64,000 nucleotides of DNA from Palsa-147 sp036513895. Lineage in GTDB: Bacteria; Acidobacteriota; Terriglobia; Acidiferrales; UBA7541. The DNA lies in the NCBI GenBank assembly GCA_036513895.1, contig DATBYF010000055.1, forward strand, positions 62,001 through 126,000. The letters run 5' to 3'. The position numbers were made by a program, and so were the translations under genes. The stretch's first letter is position 1; each line of letters begins with the position of its first letter. The notes under the pieces are model-generated. The model was not told the origin of the DNA. It made no database searches and was given only the letters and a program-made list of their open reading frames with translations. Below, piece after piece: positions 52,800-61,688 of this stretch.

Positions 52800-53037
52800 T
52801 CGGCTCGGCAAGGCATGCGGGGGTTCGGGAAGGCTGGACAAAGCGAGGATTCTTAAAATGCACTCATAAAAGTTTCCGGCAAGGCTAGGCATGGCAGCGC
52901 TGGGCGCGGCGGGCTTGGCTCGGCGTGGCACGGCGAGGCGAGGCTGTACGCACTCATACAAAAGTTTTCCGCGTGGCTTGGCTAGGCGTGGCGGGGCTCA
53001 GGCAGGACGTGGCTGGGCTAGGCGAGGCAAGGGCTGT
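52800..53037 (+). repeat. GGCNN pentamer tract with internal direct repeats
   Basis: Three blocks (about 52800-52836, 52876-52946 and 52970-53037) show GGC every five bases (GGCTT, GGCTA, GGCGT and so on). Two copies of a GCACTCATA(C)AAAAGTTT(T)CCG sequence (52859-52880 and 52950-52972) lie between the blocks. The tract ends just before the ParB-like gene's ribosome-binding site. Confidence 0.7.
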
Positions 53038-53065
53038 AACAAATTCGGGAAAAGGGAGAGAACCT

Positions 53066-53746
53066 ATGATTGGAACGGTCAAGGTTGGAGAACTGGTGGT
53101 CGATTACAACAATACGGCGCGTAGCGCGGTGAATTTCGCGCACGTAGGCGCTCTCAAGAACGCTTTGCTCGCGGGCGTGGTGTTTCCGCCCATCGTCGCG
53201 GAGCGAAGTACGCGGCGCATAGTGGACGGGCTGCACCGATGCAAGGCGTACACGCAGCTGTGGGGCGAAGGGCACGAGATAGAAGTGGACTTCCGCGACT
53301 ACGCGAATGACAACGACCTGTGGATGGCGGCAGTCGAGGCGAACAATTCGCACGGATTGCCTTATAGCACTTACGACAGGACGCGCATACTCGTCGAGGC
53401 GGATCGGCGCGGCATCAAGCGGGAGGTAATCACAAGCGCGATGAAAATGCCCATAGAAAAAGCGGACAAGAAAATTCTGGGCAGTTCGGCGTTTGTCAAG
53501 ACGCCTGTGGGTCAAGAGCGCGTGGCGTTGCGCACCGGCTTGAAGCCGCTCGCCGGACGCCAACTCACCAAAGCGCAGCTAGAAGCCAACAACAAGGCGG
53601 GGGCGATGAAAGCGGAGTACCACTGCGAGGCACTCATCACCCTGCTCCGCGCCGGGCTGCTCACCTGGGGCAGCAAGAATGCGGTAACTATGTGTGGGTC
53701 ACTCTACAAGGAACTGGACAAGCGCGTGGAGCGGCTTGCCTCGTAG
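53066..53746 (+). CDS. ParB/Srx-fold nuclease-domain-like protein
   Basis: A 226-residue product with a ParB N-terminal-like domain: VVFPPIVAERSTRRIVDGLHRCKAYTQL (about 35-65), where DGLHR resembles the GxRR/GHHR-type active or CTP-binding loop. The C-terminal two thirds are helical and could bind DNA. The ATG at 53066 follows GGGAGAG. In phages, such proteins act in DNA modification, partition or regulation; which applies here is open. Confidence 0.65.
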   Translation: MIGTVKVGELVVDYNNTARSAVNFAHVGALKNALLAGVVFPPIVAERSTRRIVDGLHRCKAYTQLWGEGHEIEVDFRDYANDNDLWMAAVEANNSHGLPYSTYDRTRILVEADRRGIKREVITSAMKMPIEKADKKILGSSAFVKTPVGQERVALRTGLKPLAGRQLTKAQLEANNKAGAMKAEYHCEALITLLRAGLLTWGSKNAVTMCGSLYKELDKRVERLAS

Positions 53747-53789
53747 CGGTATTGATTCGTGCCTCCTGTCTCTCCCGAGTCTCGGCGTC

Positions 53790-53960
53790 ATGTACTTCGT
53801 GTCGCGAGTCGTCGGTGAAGTTCTGCCTCAGGTCAGTTTGCCTCTATTCGGCGGAGCCTGGAGCGGATTCATCGTCGCGTGCTCTGACCGCACGGTGGAA
53901 GACGGTCTTCACCACTTCATCGCTAATATAGTGGAACGAACGTTCGGCCGGCGACTGTGA
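53790..53960 (+). CDS. small hypothetical protein (56 residues)
   Basis: A 56-codon frame (MYFVSRVVGEVLPQVSLPLF...) after the ParB-like gene. The composition is plausible for a small membrane-associated protein, but there is no strong ribosome-binding site, so it is doubtful. Confidence 0.3.
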   Translation: MYFVSRVVGEVLPQVSLPLFGGAWSGFIVACSDRTVEDGLHHFIANIVERTFGRRL

Positions 53961-54518
53961 AGCCGCGCCTCCTGCCTGTTATTGAAAGGGCCCCGTCCAA
54001 ATATCGGACGCGTGGAGTACGATGTTGAGAACGAGTTGAAGGCGCTTTCCGTTTGTGGTTTGTCGCTGCTTCGGATCATTCAACTAGAGATGCGAGTCAA
54101 ATCAATCTGTATGATCTAAAACTAGCTGCTTACGTATTAGCAACATGTTCCAAATGGAACAAGCCTCCGGAGCTCGCAAGGTTATAAAGAACGAAGCGAC
54201 GGTACCCAAGACCTGTCGCCCACCCCGGGGCCGAATAATTCATCCAATTCGGCCCCCCCTTTTTTTTGATTCGCTTCCGTCAATCAGACTGATCTCAACC
54301 AATCTGCCCTTCAAAACCGACCGGGTGAATCACAAAAACGACGAACGCCGCGATTCCTAAAAAGCAGATTGCAGCGATACATGCCCGCTTCAAGTCAGGA
54401 ATGTGAAGACGCATGAGTTTTTTGCCGCCAAATCGAGACCACCCACCACCGCGAGCGCGTTAGCTGGTCGACGGAACCGTACGAAGTCTGCGTTCACGTC
54501 GCGAAGAGACGAGATGCA
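53961..54518. other. intergenic region with a terminator
   Basis: About 0.55 kb between the phage-like set and the esterase gene. It holds the strong hairpin at 54227-54267 and no supported gene. Confidence 0.45.
54227..54267 (+). terminator. strong intrinsic terminator
   Basis: GGGGCCGAAT (54227-54236) pairs perfectly with ATTCGGCCCC (54247-54256), and a run of eight T follows. It would end + strand transcription from the phage-like set or a small unseen transcript upstream. Confidence 0.8.
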
Positions 54519-55235
54519 TCATCGTCCGAAGGCCCACGCCACCATCAGCGGGAACTCTTCTCGCCAGAATGCGCCACCGTGCGATCCGGCTCGCTCATTC
54601 ATGACCACATCCGCACCTGCATCGCGCAGCGCGTCCGCCCACTTCCTTGCGTTCCCGAGGAAGAACGGCTCCTGTGTGCCAGCGACAAGGTACGCACGCG
54701 GAAGCGGACCCGGCAGAAGGCCAGCCGGCTTGTAACCGCCGCCAGGCGAGGCGCAGAAGACCGCGCCATATACATGTGGATGCCGAAGCGCAAGAGCGAG
54801 GGCCAGCTCTCCACCCGCCGAGACGCCGAACACTGCGGTGCGTTCTCTCGGCAGCGCCACGCCAAACCGCGACTCCGTCCATCGGCGAACGTCCTCGACG
54901 AAGAACCTCTCGTGCGCCGCGAACCGATCCGGCTCAAAGCCCGGTGAGTACTCATGTAGGCGTAGCGTCTCATCGGTCAGCCCATGTACACCGACGATCA
55001 TTGTGGACGGCACGTCGGGCTGCACGAGCAACCGGCCCCACTTCGAGATTCTCTGACCGTCGCCGGCGAAGACGATTGCTTCGATCGGGTGCGGTGGAAC
55101 GTATACCGTGACCTGCCGTCCACGATCGTACTCGAACGTCTCAGTGACAAACTCTCCTGCGCCCGTGGGCTCGACGGGCGTTCCGTCGGACTCACTTAGC
55201 TTGCGATTGACGTGATTGCGTTCTTGCTTCTTCAT
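54519..55235 (-). CDS. alpha/beta-hydrolase, esterase-like
   Basis: A 238-residue protein of the putative esterase (enterochelin-esterase/D-type) group. The nucleophile elbow reads FGVSAGGELA (Ser about 139), and the catalytic His lies in GSHGGAFW near the end. There is no signal peptide. The protein probably cleaves an ester; the substrate is unknown. The gene faces the phage-like set and has no close partner. Confidence 0.82.
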   Translation of the reverse strand: MKKQERNHVNRKLSESDGTPVEPTGAGEFVTETFEYDRGRQVTVYVPPHPIEAIVFAGDGQRISKWGRLLVQPDVPSTMIVGVHGLTDETLRLHEYSPGFEPDRFAAHERFFVEDVRRWTESRFGVALPRERTAVFGVSAGGELALALALRHPHVYGAVFCASPGGGYKPAGLLPGPLPRAYLVAGTQEPFFLGNARKWADALRDAGADVVMNERAGSHGGAFWREEFPLMVAWAFGR

Positions 55236-55397
55236 GGCCTTGACTTCATTTATAGAACTACGGTCGCCCGTTCCGCCGCCCCGTCTATAAGAACCAGATA
55301 AATGACTCTACGGCGGCCGGCACTGATAAGTCGACTTGTGGGAAGTGATCGCGATCGCTCCCGGTTGACGGCAAACCGGAACTAATCCTGAATCCTG

Positions 55398-55459
55398 GTA
55401 AACGCATTTACCGGAGAACTGAAGTGCTAGTTCAAATCTCCGGTTGCGCGACTATACGT
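55398..55459 (+). repeat. intergenic repeat, copy A
   Basis: Begins with a hairpin GGTAAA-CGCA-TTTACC, continues CGGAGAACTGAAGTGC and ends TTGCGCGACTA. Similar copies lie at 56705, 57320 and 57814. Confidence 0.6.
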
Positions 55460-55510
55460 CTACTGACCCACGGTGCAGGCTCCGAGGTTAGCTTGTAGCA
55501 TAATTAAAGG

Positions 55511-56668
55511 ATGGGCCGCCGGCTCCTGCGAGCGTTTCTGTGGCTGCTGATTTTCGCGGTCGAACTCGCCTTGTGTCTCACGTTGTTCATCGCTGCGAGG
55601 GCTTTCCTGGCCGTGCGCCGACTCGATGGGGACGCGCGCCAAGTCCGCGTCACCGCCCCGCCCGAGCATCCACAACTGAATTTTGCATGCCAAATGGAAA
55701 CGGCCGCGCTGCAATCGCTCTTCTCTGATCCGGATGTGATTCGCGATCTGAGGCAGCTCAACGCCGGAGTCACCCTTTCGCTGATCGATCTCAGCGCCGG
55801 CCGCGCCCAGGTCGTCCGCCAACTGAATTCCGCCGGCATTCCGGTTACGGCGTGGCTGGCGCTGCCCGGCCAGCAGGGCTATTATCTCAACTCCTCGAAC
55901 GCCGCACACGCCGAGGTGCGTTTCACTGAATTTCAGAAGTGGACCACTGATTCGGGACTACGCTGGTCTGGGATTGGTCTCGATATTGAACCAAGTCTTC
56001 AAGAGTTCACCAGTATTGGCCGCGCGGCTTCGGCCGCGTTCAAACGGCTGGTCGATCCAAATACCGTCACTCGCGCCCGAATCGCATATAGGGCCTTCAT
56101 CGCCCGAATCGAAGCGGCCGGCTACCGCGTCGAAACCTATCAGTTTCCCTTCATCGCCGATGAACGCGAAGTCCACTCCACGTTACTAGAGCGCCTGTTC
56201 GGCATTGTCGATGTGCGCGGCGACCGCGAGGTTCTCATGCTTTACTCGAGCTTCAACCGCACCGCCGATTCCGCGCTCATCTGGCAGTACGGATCGTCCG
56301 CTCAACGCATTGCCGTAGGCATAACGGCCGGCGATCCGCAGCCAGGAGTGCGTATGGGTACGTTGAGCTGGGAGGAGCTGTCGCACGACGTGATCGTCGC
56401 TAGTCATTTTTCGCCAGTGGTGAGTATCTACAATCTCGAAGGCTGCGTCCGCCGCGGACTGCTTGCGCAACTGATGGCACTCGACTGGAACCAGCCGGTT
56501 ATTATTTCCGCCGATCAAAACCGCCAGGTGATCCGCTTCCGTGCGCGTGTGCAGGCCGCGCTGTGGACGCTGTCGCGCCTCCCTTACTTCGCGCTGGCGA
56601 TCTTGCTCGCCGACGCGTGGTTTTTTTTGCGCCGTCGCCGGCGTGTGGACGGTCATCAGAATAGTTAG
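55511..56668 (+). CDS. membrane-anchored TIM-barrel-like hypothetical protein
   Basis: A 385-residue protein with an N-terminal membrane helix (LWLLIFAVELALCLTLFIAA) and a C-terminal one (LPYFALAILLADAWFF), with a large outer or periplasmic domain between. That domain has GIGLDIEPS (about 157-165), a motif typical of the catalytic strand of TIM-barrel glycoside hydrolases and chitinase-like proteins. No family is certain. The gene is flanked on both sides by copies of the intergenic repeat. Confidence 0.7.
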   Translation: MGRRLLRAFLWLLIFAVELALCLTLFIAARAFLAVRRLDGDARQVRVTAPPEHPQLNFACQMETAALQSLFSDPDVIRDLRQLNAGVTLSLIDLSAGRAQVVRQLNSAGIPVTAWLALPGQQGYYLNSSNAAHAEVRFTEFQKWTTDSGLRWSGIGLDIEPSLQEFTSIGRAASAAFKRLVDPNTVTRARIAYRAFIARIEAAGYRVETYQFPFIADEREVHSTLLERLFGIVDVRGDREVLMLYSSFNRTADSALIWQYGSSAQRIAVGITAGDPQPGVRMGTLSWEELSHDVIVASHFSPVVSIYNLEGCVRRGLLAQLMALDWNQPVIISADQNRQVIRFRARVQAALWTLSRLPYFALAILLADAWFFLRRRRRVDGHQNS

Positions 56669-56704
56669 CGCGAGCGTTTTGCACGAGATGGCATCCGTGA
56701 CTCC

Positions 56705-56770
56705 TGAATAACTCATTCACCGGAAAAGTGAAGTGCCACCTCAAGTGTCCGATTACGCGACTAATCGGGA
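56705..56770 (+). repeat. intergenic repeat, copy B
   Basis: Shares with copy A the order CATT-ACCGGA, GTGAAGTGC, TCAAGTGTCCG and ACGCGACTA. It ends in a hairpin CGATTA-CGCGAC-TAATCG. Confidence 0.6.
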
Positions 56771-56806
56771 GTTAGACGACGGGGCACATGAACGAGCCGA
56801 TTCGGG

Positions 56807-57253
56807 TCACTTCAGTTGGGAACGCAATGACAAAAAGCCAATCAAGAAAAGCAACAGCATCGATGCGAGAGCGACCATTGAGACCTTCGCGAATGGCTCG
56901 TTCCAATTCTCTCGGATGAACTTGTCCAGCGTTCGGCCCTTTACTTTGTATTTGAAGGACAGGAATTCTCGGGTAAGGATTCCGACATAGAGGGCGGCGT
57001 AGGCCATCAGAATGAATGGATTATGCGCAAAGAGGCGAAATTTCTCTCTATTGCCGGCAGAGGAAAACCTTAGCTGCAGGTAGTAGAGCGCAATGAACCA
57101 AAGCATGAACGCGAGCAAGTTCGTCACGATTCGGGGGATTCCCATGCGAGTTAGAAAATTGGATCGACCCCAGTCGCTCCACATCCATCGACGAAAATCA
57201 GTGAACGCACCCATCGCGATGGGAATATTACCACCCATGTGGTGGCTCGCCAC
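56807..57253 (-). CDS. membrane protein of unknown function (148 residues)
   Basis: A 148-residue protein with three predicted membrane helices (LLAFMLWFIALYYLQL, FILMAYAALYVGILT and VALASMLLLFLIGFL) and charged loops. It resembles uncharacterised Acidobacteriota membrane proteins. It lies between copies B and C of the intergenic repeat. No function can be given. Confidence 0.65.
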   Translation of the reverse strand: MASHHMGGNIPIAMGAFTDFRRWMWSDWGRSNFLTRMGIPRIVTNLLAFMLWFIALYYLQLRFSSAGNREKFRLFAHNPFILMAYAALYVGILTREFLSFKYKVKGRTLDKFIRENWNEPFAKVSMVALASMLLLFLIGFLSLRSQLK

Positions 57254-57319
57254 TCTGACTCAGGGTTTCTACGGTCACCAGATTGGGTACGTGTCAGGTC
57301 AACGTATTAATGCGTATCT

Positions 57320-57370
57320 CCCGATAAACGCTGCGGTCTCAATGTCCGATTACGCGACTTACAGGGACTT
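57320..57370 (+). repeat. intergenic repeat, copy C
   Basis: Contains CCGATAAACGCTGCGG and TGTCCGATTACGCGACTTA, matching copies A, B and D. The middle part is shorter. Confidence 0.55.
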
Positions 57371-57379
57371 ACGGTGCAT

Positions 57380-57763
57380 TCAACGCTGTAGGATGTATCT
57401 TCCGTCCTCGTCCTCAAAATACGCCAGCTTGCCCGGAATGCAGGAAATGATTGTAGCCATGCCGTATCCTATCGTTTCTTCCAAGGCCACTTTCAAATCC
57501 AATTCCCGAGCATCAAGCTTGGGGTTCTCCGAAACAATCCAACATTTGGCTCCGGCACCCTTCGCAGCGAGCAGTTTCAAGAGCGAAGCAGGATTACTGT
57601 TCCTTCCCGAAATGCTAAAAGCGAACTTTGGATTCAAATGCTTAAAGTGTGGGAGTTGCGCGATAAATTTGGCCCTTTTCTTCGGAGTCGTGAGGAATTC
57701 CAAATACCGGTGCCGCCGAATCGGAAGTACGAAAGCTTTGACCATCTCCGCTTCATGGTTCAT
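57380..57763 (-). CDS. small hypothetical protein (127 residues)
   Basis: A 127-residue alpha/beta protein with basic N-terminal segment PIRRHRYLEFLTTPKKRAKF and a final acidic strand (LAYFEDEDGRYIL). It resembles uncharacterised Acidobacteriota proteins but has no named domain I can assign. It lies between copies C and D of the repeat, so all three genes of this stretch are bordered by repeat copies. Confidence 0.6.
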   Translation of the reverse strand: MNHEAEMVKAFVLPIRRHRYLEFLTTPKKRAKFIAQLPHFKHLNPKFAFSISGRNSNPASLLKLLAAKGAGAKCWIVSENPKLDARELDLKVALEETIGYGMATIISCIPGKLAYFEDEDGRYILQR

Positions 57764-57813
57764 GGCAGCACGATGCTAATGTGAATGCCACAGATAGTCT
57801 AGTGAGCGCCAGT

Positions 57814-57865
57814 GCCCGATAAACGCATTAACCGGAAACTGGCCCCACTACCCCTCTCAGGTTCC
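57814..57865 (+). repeat. intergenic repeat, copy D
   Basis: Begins CCCGATAAACGCATTAACC and GGAAACTGG, matching the 5' half of copies A and B; the 3' half is diverged. Confidence 0.5.
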
Positions 57866-58369
57866 AGACCGATCATAGCGAGCGCCACTAACGGTAAGAT
57901 GATTGCCACAAGCGTTCCGCGGCCGGTAACGTCCCTGATACCGCGAAGGACAGTCCTGCGAAGCCCACATCGTCTCGAACTCCTGAGGACTCAAAGCCGC
58001 GGGTACGCGTCCGCGAGGCTGAGATTCAAACGTCGCGCGATTTCCGGGTAGCGGGCTAAGAGCCTCAAGAAATTACGCCTCGCCCGTGCGGGCGAGCAAC
58101 TCGGGTATGCTGAGGGATATTTCGCCCTCAGCGACCATTTCCAAAGCTTGTGGCCGATCAAAATTTGAAGGACCTCGGGTCTTGCGCGCATGTCTTCGAT
58201 TTTCCTTCCAGGATTGACAGCTGGTTTTTTGCAGTGCCGATGGCAAATTCGCGTTCCACCGCAAATTGACGGCCTGTCGGAAACGCCAAAATCCGGTCTC
58301 CCTCAAATGATCTCGAAAGTTCAGGAATTGCCCCTGAGTAGTGTCGCGAAGTACCCCGAAAGCGGGGCT
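57866..58369. other. region with possible degenerate - strand gene
   Basis: About 0.5 kb. On the - strand two overlapping frames together read as GPSNFDRPQALEMVAEGEIS and then RNFLRLLARYPEIARRLNLS, which could be one small HTH-like gene broken by a frameshift near 58075. The evidence is weak. Confidence 0.3.
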
Positions 58370-58534
58370 CTAAGGCATATGCTTCAGCGGCCTGTCGCAC
58401 TTGTGAGCCATTCGCAGGTCCAGCAGCCGACGCTCAAGCTCTGATAGCGCCTCGCATGCACGCGGGTGGTTCGTGCGGACGGCTTCAGCCAACTGTTCAT
58501 ACTCGACTGTGGTGATGTCTTGCTCCGTGGTCAT
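58370..58534 (-). CDS. small phage-type protein (54 residues)
   Basis: A 54-residue frame starting MTTEQDITTVEYEQLAEAVR and ending CDRPLKHMP. The start overlaps the stop of the preceding gene (ATGA), which strongly suggests true coupling. It is helical and acidic. Function unknown. Confidence 0.5.
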   Translation of the reverse strand: MTTEQDITTVEYEQLAEAVRTNHPRACEALSELERRLLDLRMAHKCDRPLKHMP

Positions 58535-58656
58535 CGCCGCCTCCGGTGTCGCTCAACGCGCGCAGTTCGCATGTCTCCAACTTCGTTGTGCTGCCGCGCC
58601 AATTCCTGCACGTACTCGACCAGGGTCCTGAACCGCGCTTCCTGCTTTTCGGCCAT
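58531..58656 (-). CDS. small phage-type protein (41 residues)
   Basis: A 41-residue frame, MAEKQEARFRTLVEYVQELA onward, ending in a basic tail (RHRRRR). The ATG at 58656 follows GGGAGG. The stop is shared with the next start (ATGA). Probably the first of two coupled small genes after the replication gene. Confidence 0.5.
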   Translation of the reverse strand: MAEKQEARFRTLVEYVQELARQHNEVGDMRTARVERHRRRR

Positions 58657-58824
58657 GTTCGTTGCCTCCCGGCAACCGTGACGCTGTGACGCTTGTGACG
58701 GATTCTTGCTATGCACTCTCACGCGCACGCGCACGCGCGCGCGTGAATGAAGACAGATAGAGAAATGCGTCACATCCGACACAGCCTTTGTTTTCAACTC
58801 GGGATGCGTCACGCTTTTTCCGTC
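58657..58824. repeat. iteron-like GTGACG repeats and alternating CG/CA tract
   Basis: Three GTGACG copies at 58678, 58686 and 58695 and two inverted copies (GCGTCAC) at 58767 and 58806, with a perfectly alternating purine-pyrimidine stretch of about 25 bp at 58720-58744. The region lies next to a replicative primase/helicase gene and could be part of a replication origin. Confidence 0.5.
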
Positions 58825-61356
58825 TCATAGCTCATCGTTCCCCACAGCCATCGTCTTTTCGTAGCTTTCCCTGCGCACCGCGAGTCCGAAGTACCAGCGC
58901 CCGTCGCGCATCTTCTTGGACGCGTACCCGTGTTCCCGCATCGCCTCGGCGAATTTTCTCTCCGGCAGCGCCGACTCGTGGTTGACGCGGCACCACCGTT
59001 CGTACTCGGTGAACATCTCGCGAGCGGCCGTCCTGCCGTCCGGGTCCTCGCGCAAGTCATCCGACATGAATCGCACGATCAGGTCTTCGTCGGCACGGTA
59101 GTTCGCCGTCGCGGCCTTGACTTCCTCCGGCTCCATCAGCCCGTGCTCGCGCCATTCGACCAAGCCCCTGACCATCCACGCGAGGATGCCCGGCGCTTCT
59201 CGCTTCAGCTTTGCCTTGAGTTGCAGGTCGGGGTTGTCGGCGAAGCTCACGGTGAACGGGATCAGGCAGATGCGCCGCCAGATGCCGTCGTCCGTGCCCG
59301 AGATTTCGGGCTTGTGGTTGGTGCCCAGCCAAAGTTTGAACTGGGGCTGGAACTGGAAATACTCGCAGAATAGGTGCCGGGCGCTGATCGTGTCGCCGCC
59401 GGTTAGCTGCTTGAGCAGCGACTCCGCGAGCTTGTGCTGCTTCTCGCCCTCGGTCGCCAACACGAACCTTGCCCCGCGCAGCATCGCCAGTTCCGGCGTC
59501 GCGCCGGTTTTCGCGTCTTTCTTTGCAACGAACGTCGTGAATTCCGACGCCTTGGCATAGTCGCCGAGGACGTGCGCGATGACCTCCAGCATTGTCGTCT
59601 TGCCGTTCGCGCCCTGCCCCCAAAGCAGGAACATCTTGTGCTCGACGATCTCGCCCGTCAGGCTGTAGCCGAGGGCGCGTTGCAGGAAGTCCACCATGTG
59701 CTGCTTGCCGTCCATGATCTCCGGCAGGAACTTTTCCCACAGCGGGCATTTCGCCTGCGGGTCGTACTCCACGGACGCGATCTTGGTCAGCATGTCCTCG
59801 CGGTCGTGCGCTCTCACTTCCCCGGTCATCAGGTCTATGGTCCCCGTGTTCGTGTTCAGCAGGTTCAGGTCTTGGTCGAATTCCCCCGCTGTCGCAGCCA
59901 CGCCCATCGCCGACTGCGTGTGCTTCAGCATGAGCGCCACGTGACCGCCCATCTCGGACTCGAACGCCCAGTTGTGGATCGCCTTGGTTCGCGCCTTTGC
60001 TGCCTTATGGCCTTCCTCGTCCTCTTCCTTGTCCGGCGCGGCGATGAGCCTGGCTTCCTCCGGTATCAGCCGCACGGTGTTCCACGCGAACCGCTGCGCC
60101 TTGCCGACCTTGTCCTCGCGCCAGCGCTTGCCGTCCCACACCAGCCACTTGAGCGCGGCGGCGTACTTCAGTTTCGAGCCGTGCCGCCACACCAGCCGCT
60201 CCATGTTGCCGATGTCGGTCAGGTTGAACGGCTCCGTCAGCCCGGCAGTCTGCTGCGCGGCGACTTTTTTCGCTTCCTCGACCTCCTCGTCGGCGTCCAT
60301 CACGCCGAGGAAATCCATGTCCACGGGCTTGAGCCTCGGGATTTCGAAGGCCGCGCCAGTCTCCTCGACGAACTGCTCCACCTTCTTGAAGTCGGCGCAT
60401 GAGTCGTGGAAGCACTCGACGTTGACCCAGCCGTTCTCGAAGAACACGGCGAAGTCTTTGTGCTCCGGGTTGCGCGGGCAGATGCCCACGTATTTCTGAG
60501 CGCCCTTGTGCGGCACCGGGTCGCGGTGCTGCCAGCCAGCGGCGTCGAACAGGCCGAGCAGGTCGCGCTCAGTCCACGGCCCACCCGCGTACGCTGCCAT
60601 TGCTTTCTTCGGCTGCTGCTTCTTTTCCGTCAGGTCGGCTACAGCCGCAAGCTGCACCAGCCTGACCTCGCCCAATTTCTCTGTGGGCGCGAACATCCTC
60701 GCCGTGCGATGCGGGCGCTCGTCGGTCGAGTCGCCCTTCCTTGCCACGGAGCCGTATGCCTTGACGATCCGCGCCGCGTTGTACACCTTGCGGTCGATAT
60801 GGACGGTGGGAGTGTCAAACCTGCCGGCGAGCGCTTCGAGGCATCCCTTGATCATGTCGCGGCTGAGCTCGTCGTTGGGCAGGTCGATAGGATAAAGCAA
60901 ATGAAATCCGTTTCCCGAATCGCACGCGACTGGGTCTGCCCAGCCCTGCTCGCGCAGCCAGTTGAGCACCTCGGTTGCGAGCTTCTTCGCGGCGGCTTTC
61001 TCCTCGTTCGTGGAACTGATCCCGGTTGGTCGCTGCGGGTCGATGTCCACCAGCATCCATTCGCGCCGCGCGATGTCCGCGTCGTTGGTCGTGAAATGAG
61101 ACCAGTTCTTCAACTGGTTGCTGGCGCGTGCCAGCAGCGCCGGGTTGACGGGATTGAGCGTGATGTAGCAGCCCTCGTATTCGCCCTTGTCCAGCGTGGC
61201 GAGTGCATGCGCGAGTGCGACGAAGCCGTTGAAGTAGCCGCTGATGGTGCCGAAGCGCCCGGCTTTCGGGACGCGAATCTCGAAAGTCCGCGCCTTGCCC
61301 TTCGCCAGCACGTTCAGCGCGATCTCCGCGTTTTCCCTGTCGAACCTGTTGCTCAT
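58825..61356 (-). CDS. P4-family primase/helicase (AEP primase, Zn-finger, SF3 helicase)
   Basis: An 843-residue replicative protein. The N-terminal domain is an archaeo-eukaryotic primase: MLVDIDPQRP supplies the two catalytic Asp (D104, D106), with GNGFHLLYPIDLP near residue 150. A zinc-finger region follows (CPRNPEHKDF and CFHDSC, about 290-325), then D5_N and an SF3 helicase with GQGANGKTTMLE (about 572) and LWLGTNHKPEI. The set matches phage/plasmid P4-type alpha proteins. I start at the ATG at 61356 with GGGGGAA upstream, since the frame extends to 61452 without family likeness. The start overlaps the stop of the preceding gene. The repeats downstream may be its origin. Confidence 0.88.
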   Translation of the reverse strand: MSNRFDRENAEIALNVLAKGKARTFEIRVPKAGRFGTISGYFNGFVALAHALATLDKGEYEGCYITLNPVNPALLARASNQLKNWSHFTTNDADIARREWMLVDIDPQRPTGISSTNEEKAAAKKLATEVLNWLREQGWADPVACDSGNGFHLLYPIDLPNDELSRDMIKGCLEALAGRFDTPTVHIDRKVYNAARIVKAYGSVARKGDSTDERPHRTARMFAPTEKLGEVRLVQLAAVADLTEKKQQPKKAMAAYAGGPWTERDLLGLFDAAGWQHRDPVPHKGAQKYVGICPRNPEHKDFAVFFENGWVNVECFHDSCADFKKVEQFVEETGAAFEIPRLKPVDMDFLGVMDADEEVEEAKKVAAQQTAGLTEPFNLTDIGNMERLVWRHGSKLKYAAALKWLVWDGKRWREDKVGKAQRFAWNTVRLIPEEARLIAAPDKEEDEEGHKAAKARTKAIHNWAFESEMGGHVALMLKHTQSAMGVAATAGEFDQDLNLLNTNTGTIDLMTGEVRAHDREDMLTKIASVEYDPQAKCPLWEKFLPEIMDGKQHMVDFLQRALGYSLTGEIVEHKMFLLWGQGANGKTTMLEVIAHVLGDYAKASEFTTFVAKKDAKTGATPELAMLRGARFVLATEGEKQHKLAESLLKQLTGGDTISARHLFCEYFQFQPQFKLWLGTNHKPEISGTDDGIWRRICLIPFTVSFADNPDLQLKAKLKREAPGILAWMVRGLVEWREHGLMEPEEVKAATANYRADEDLIVRFMSDDLREDPDGRTAAREMFTEYERWCRVNHESALPERKFAEAMREHGYASKKMRDGRWYFGLAVRRESYEKTMAVGNDEL

Positions 61357-61688
61357 ATTCCCCCGAGCAGCTTGCGCTCGGCCGCTTCCGTCGCATCCTC
61401 GGCTCTTTTGCAGTAGGTACCCAGCGGCAGCGACGAGGCCCAGTCCCCGCATTCGACAAACCTGCCGAAATCAAAATCCTCATGGACGGCGCGAAGCCGT
61501 GCCCCCAAATCCTTTTCGCGCACGCCGTTCACACGTGTTCGGTCTACGGCCCAATCTGCGATCGGCGTCGGCTCGATGTCGGTGAACACCGTGTAGGATT
61601 TCCGATTGTCGGAGTGGATGCTCGCCGGCGCGTCGTCCTCTTCGAGGGGCGCGGCTAGGTTCGGCTTTTTCGGATTAGTCTCTTCCAT
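61353..61688 (-). CDS. small hypothetical protein co-translated with the primase
   Basis: A 111-residue acidic protein (MEETNPKKPNLAAPLEEDDA...) whose stop overlaps the ATG of the primase gene (ATGA at 61356-61353). The middle has SYTVFTDIEPTPIADWAVDR. It may be a partner or inhibitor of the replication protein, but no family is recognised. The ATG follows AGGATTG. Confidence 0.6.
   Translation of the reverse strand: MEETNPKKPNLAAPLEEDDAPASIHSDNRKSYTVFTDIEPTPIADWAVDRTRVNGVREKDLGARLRAVHEDFDFGRFVECGDWASSLPLGTYCKRAEDATEAAERKLLGGI

Noticed and set aside
54181..54226. Stretch recalling 16S rRNA (GACGGTACCC)
   Set aside because: Only about ten bases match and the flanks do not continue; it is a chance likeness ahead of a terminator.
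55398..57865. Reading the intergenic repeats as integron attC sites
   Set aside because: They lack the paired GTTRRRY/RYYYAAC core sites, no integron integrase is nearby, and the flanked genes differ in strand.
59434..61416. Two long + strand open frames (322 and 336 codons) inside the primase gene
   Set aside because: Antisense to a clear P4-type primase; composition is that of a shadow frame.
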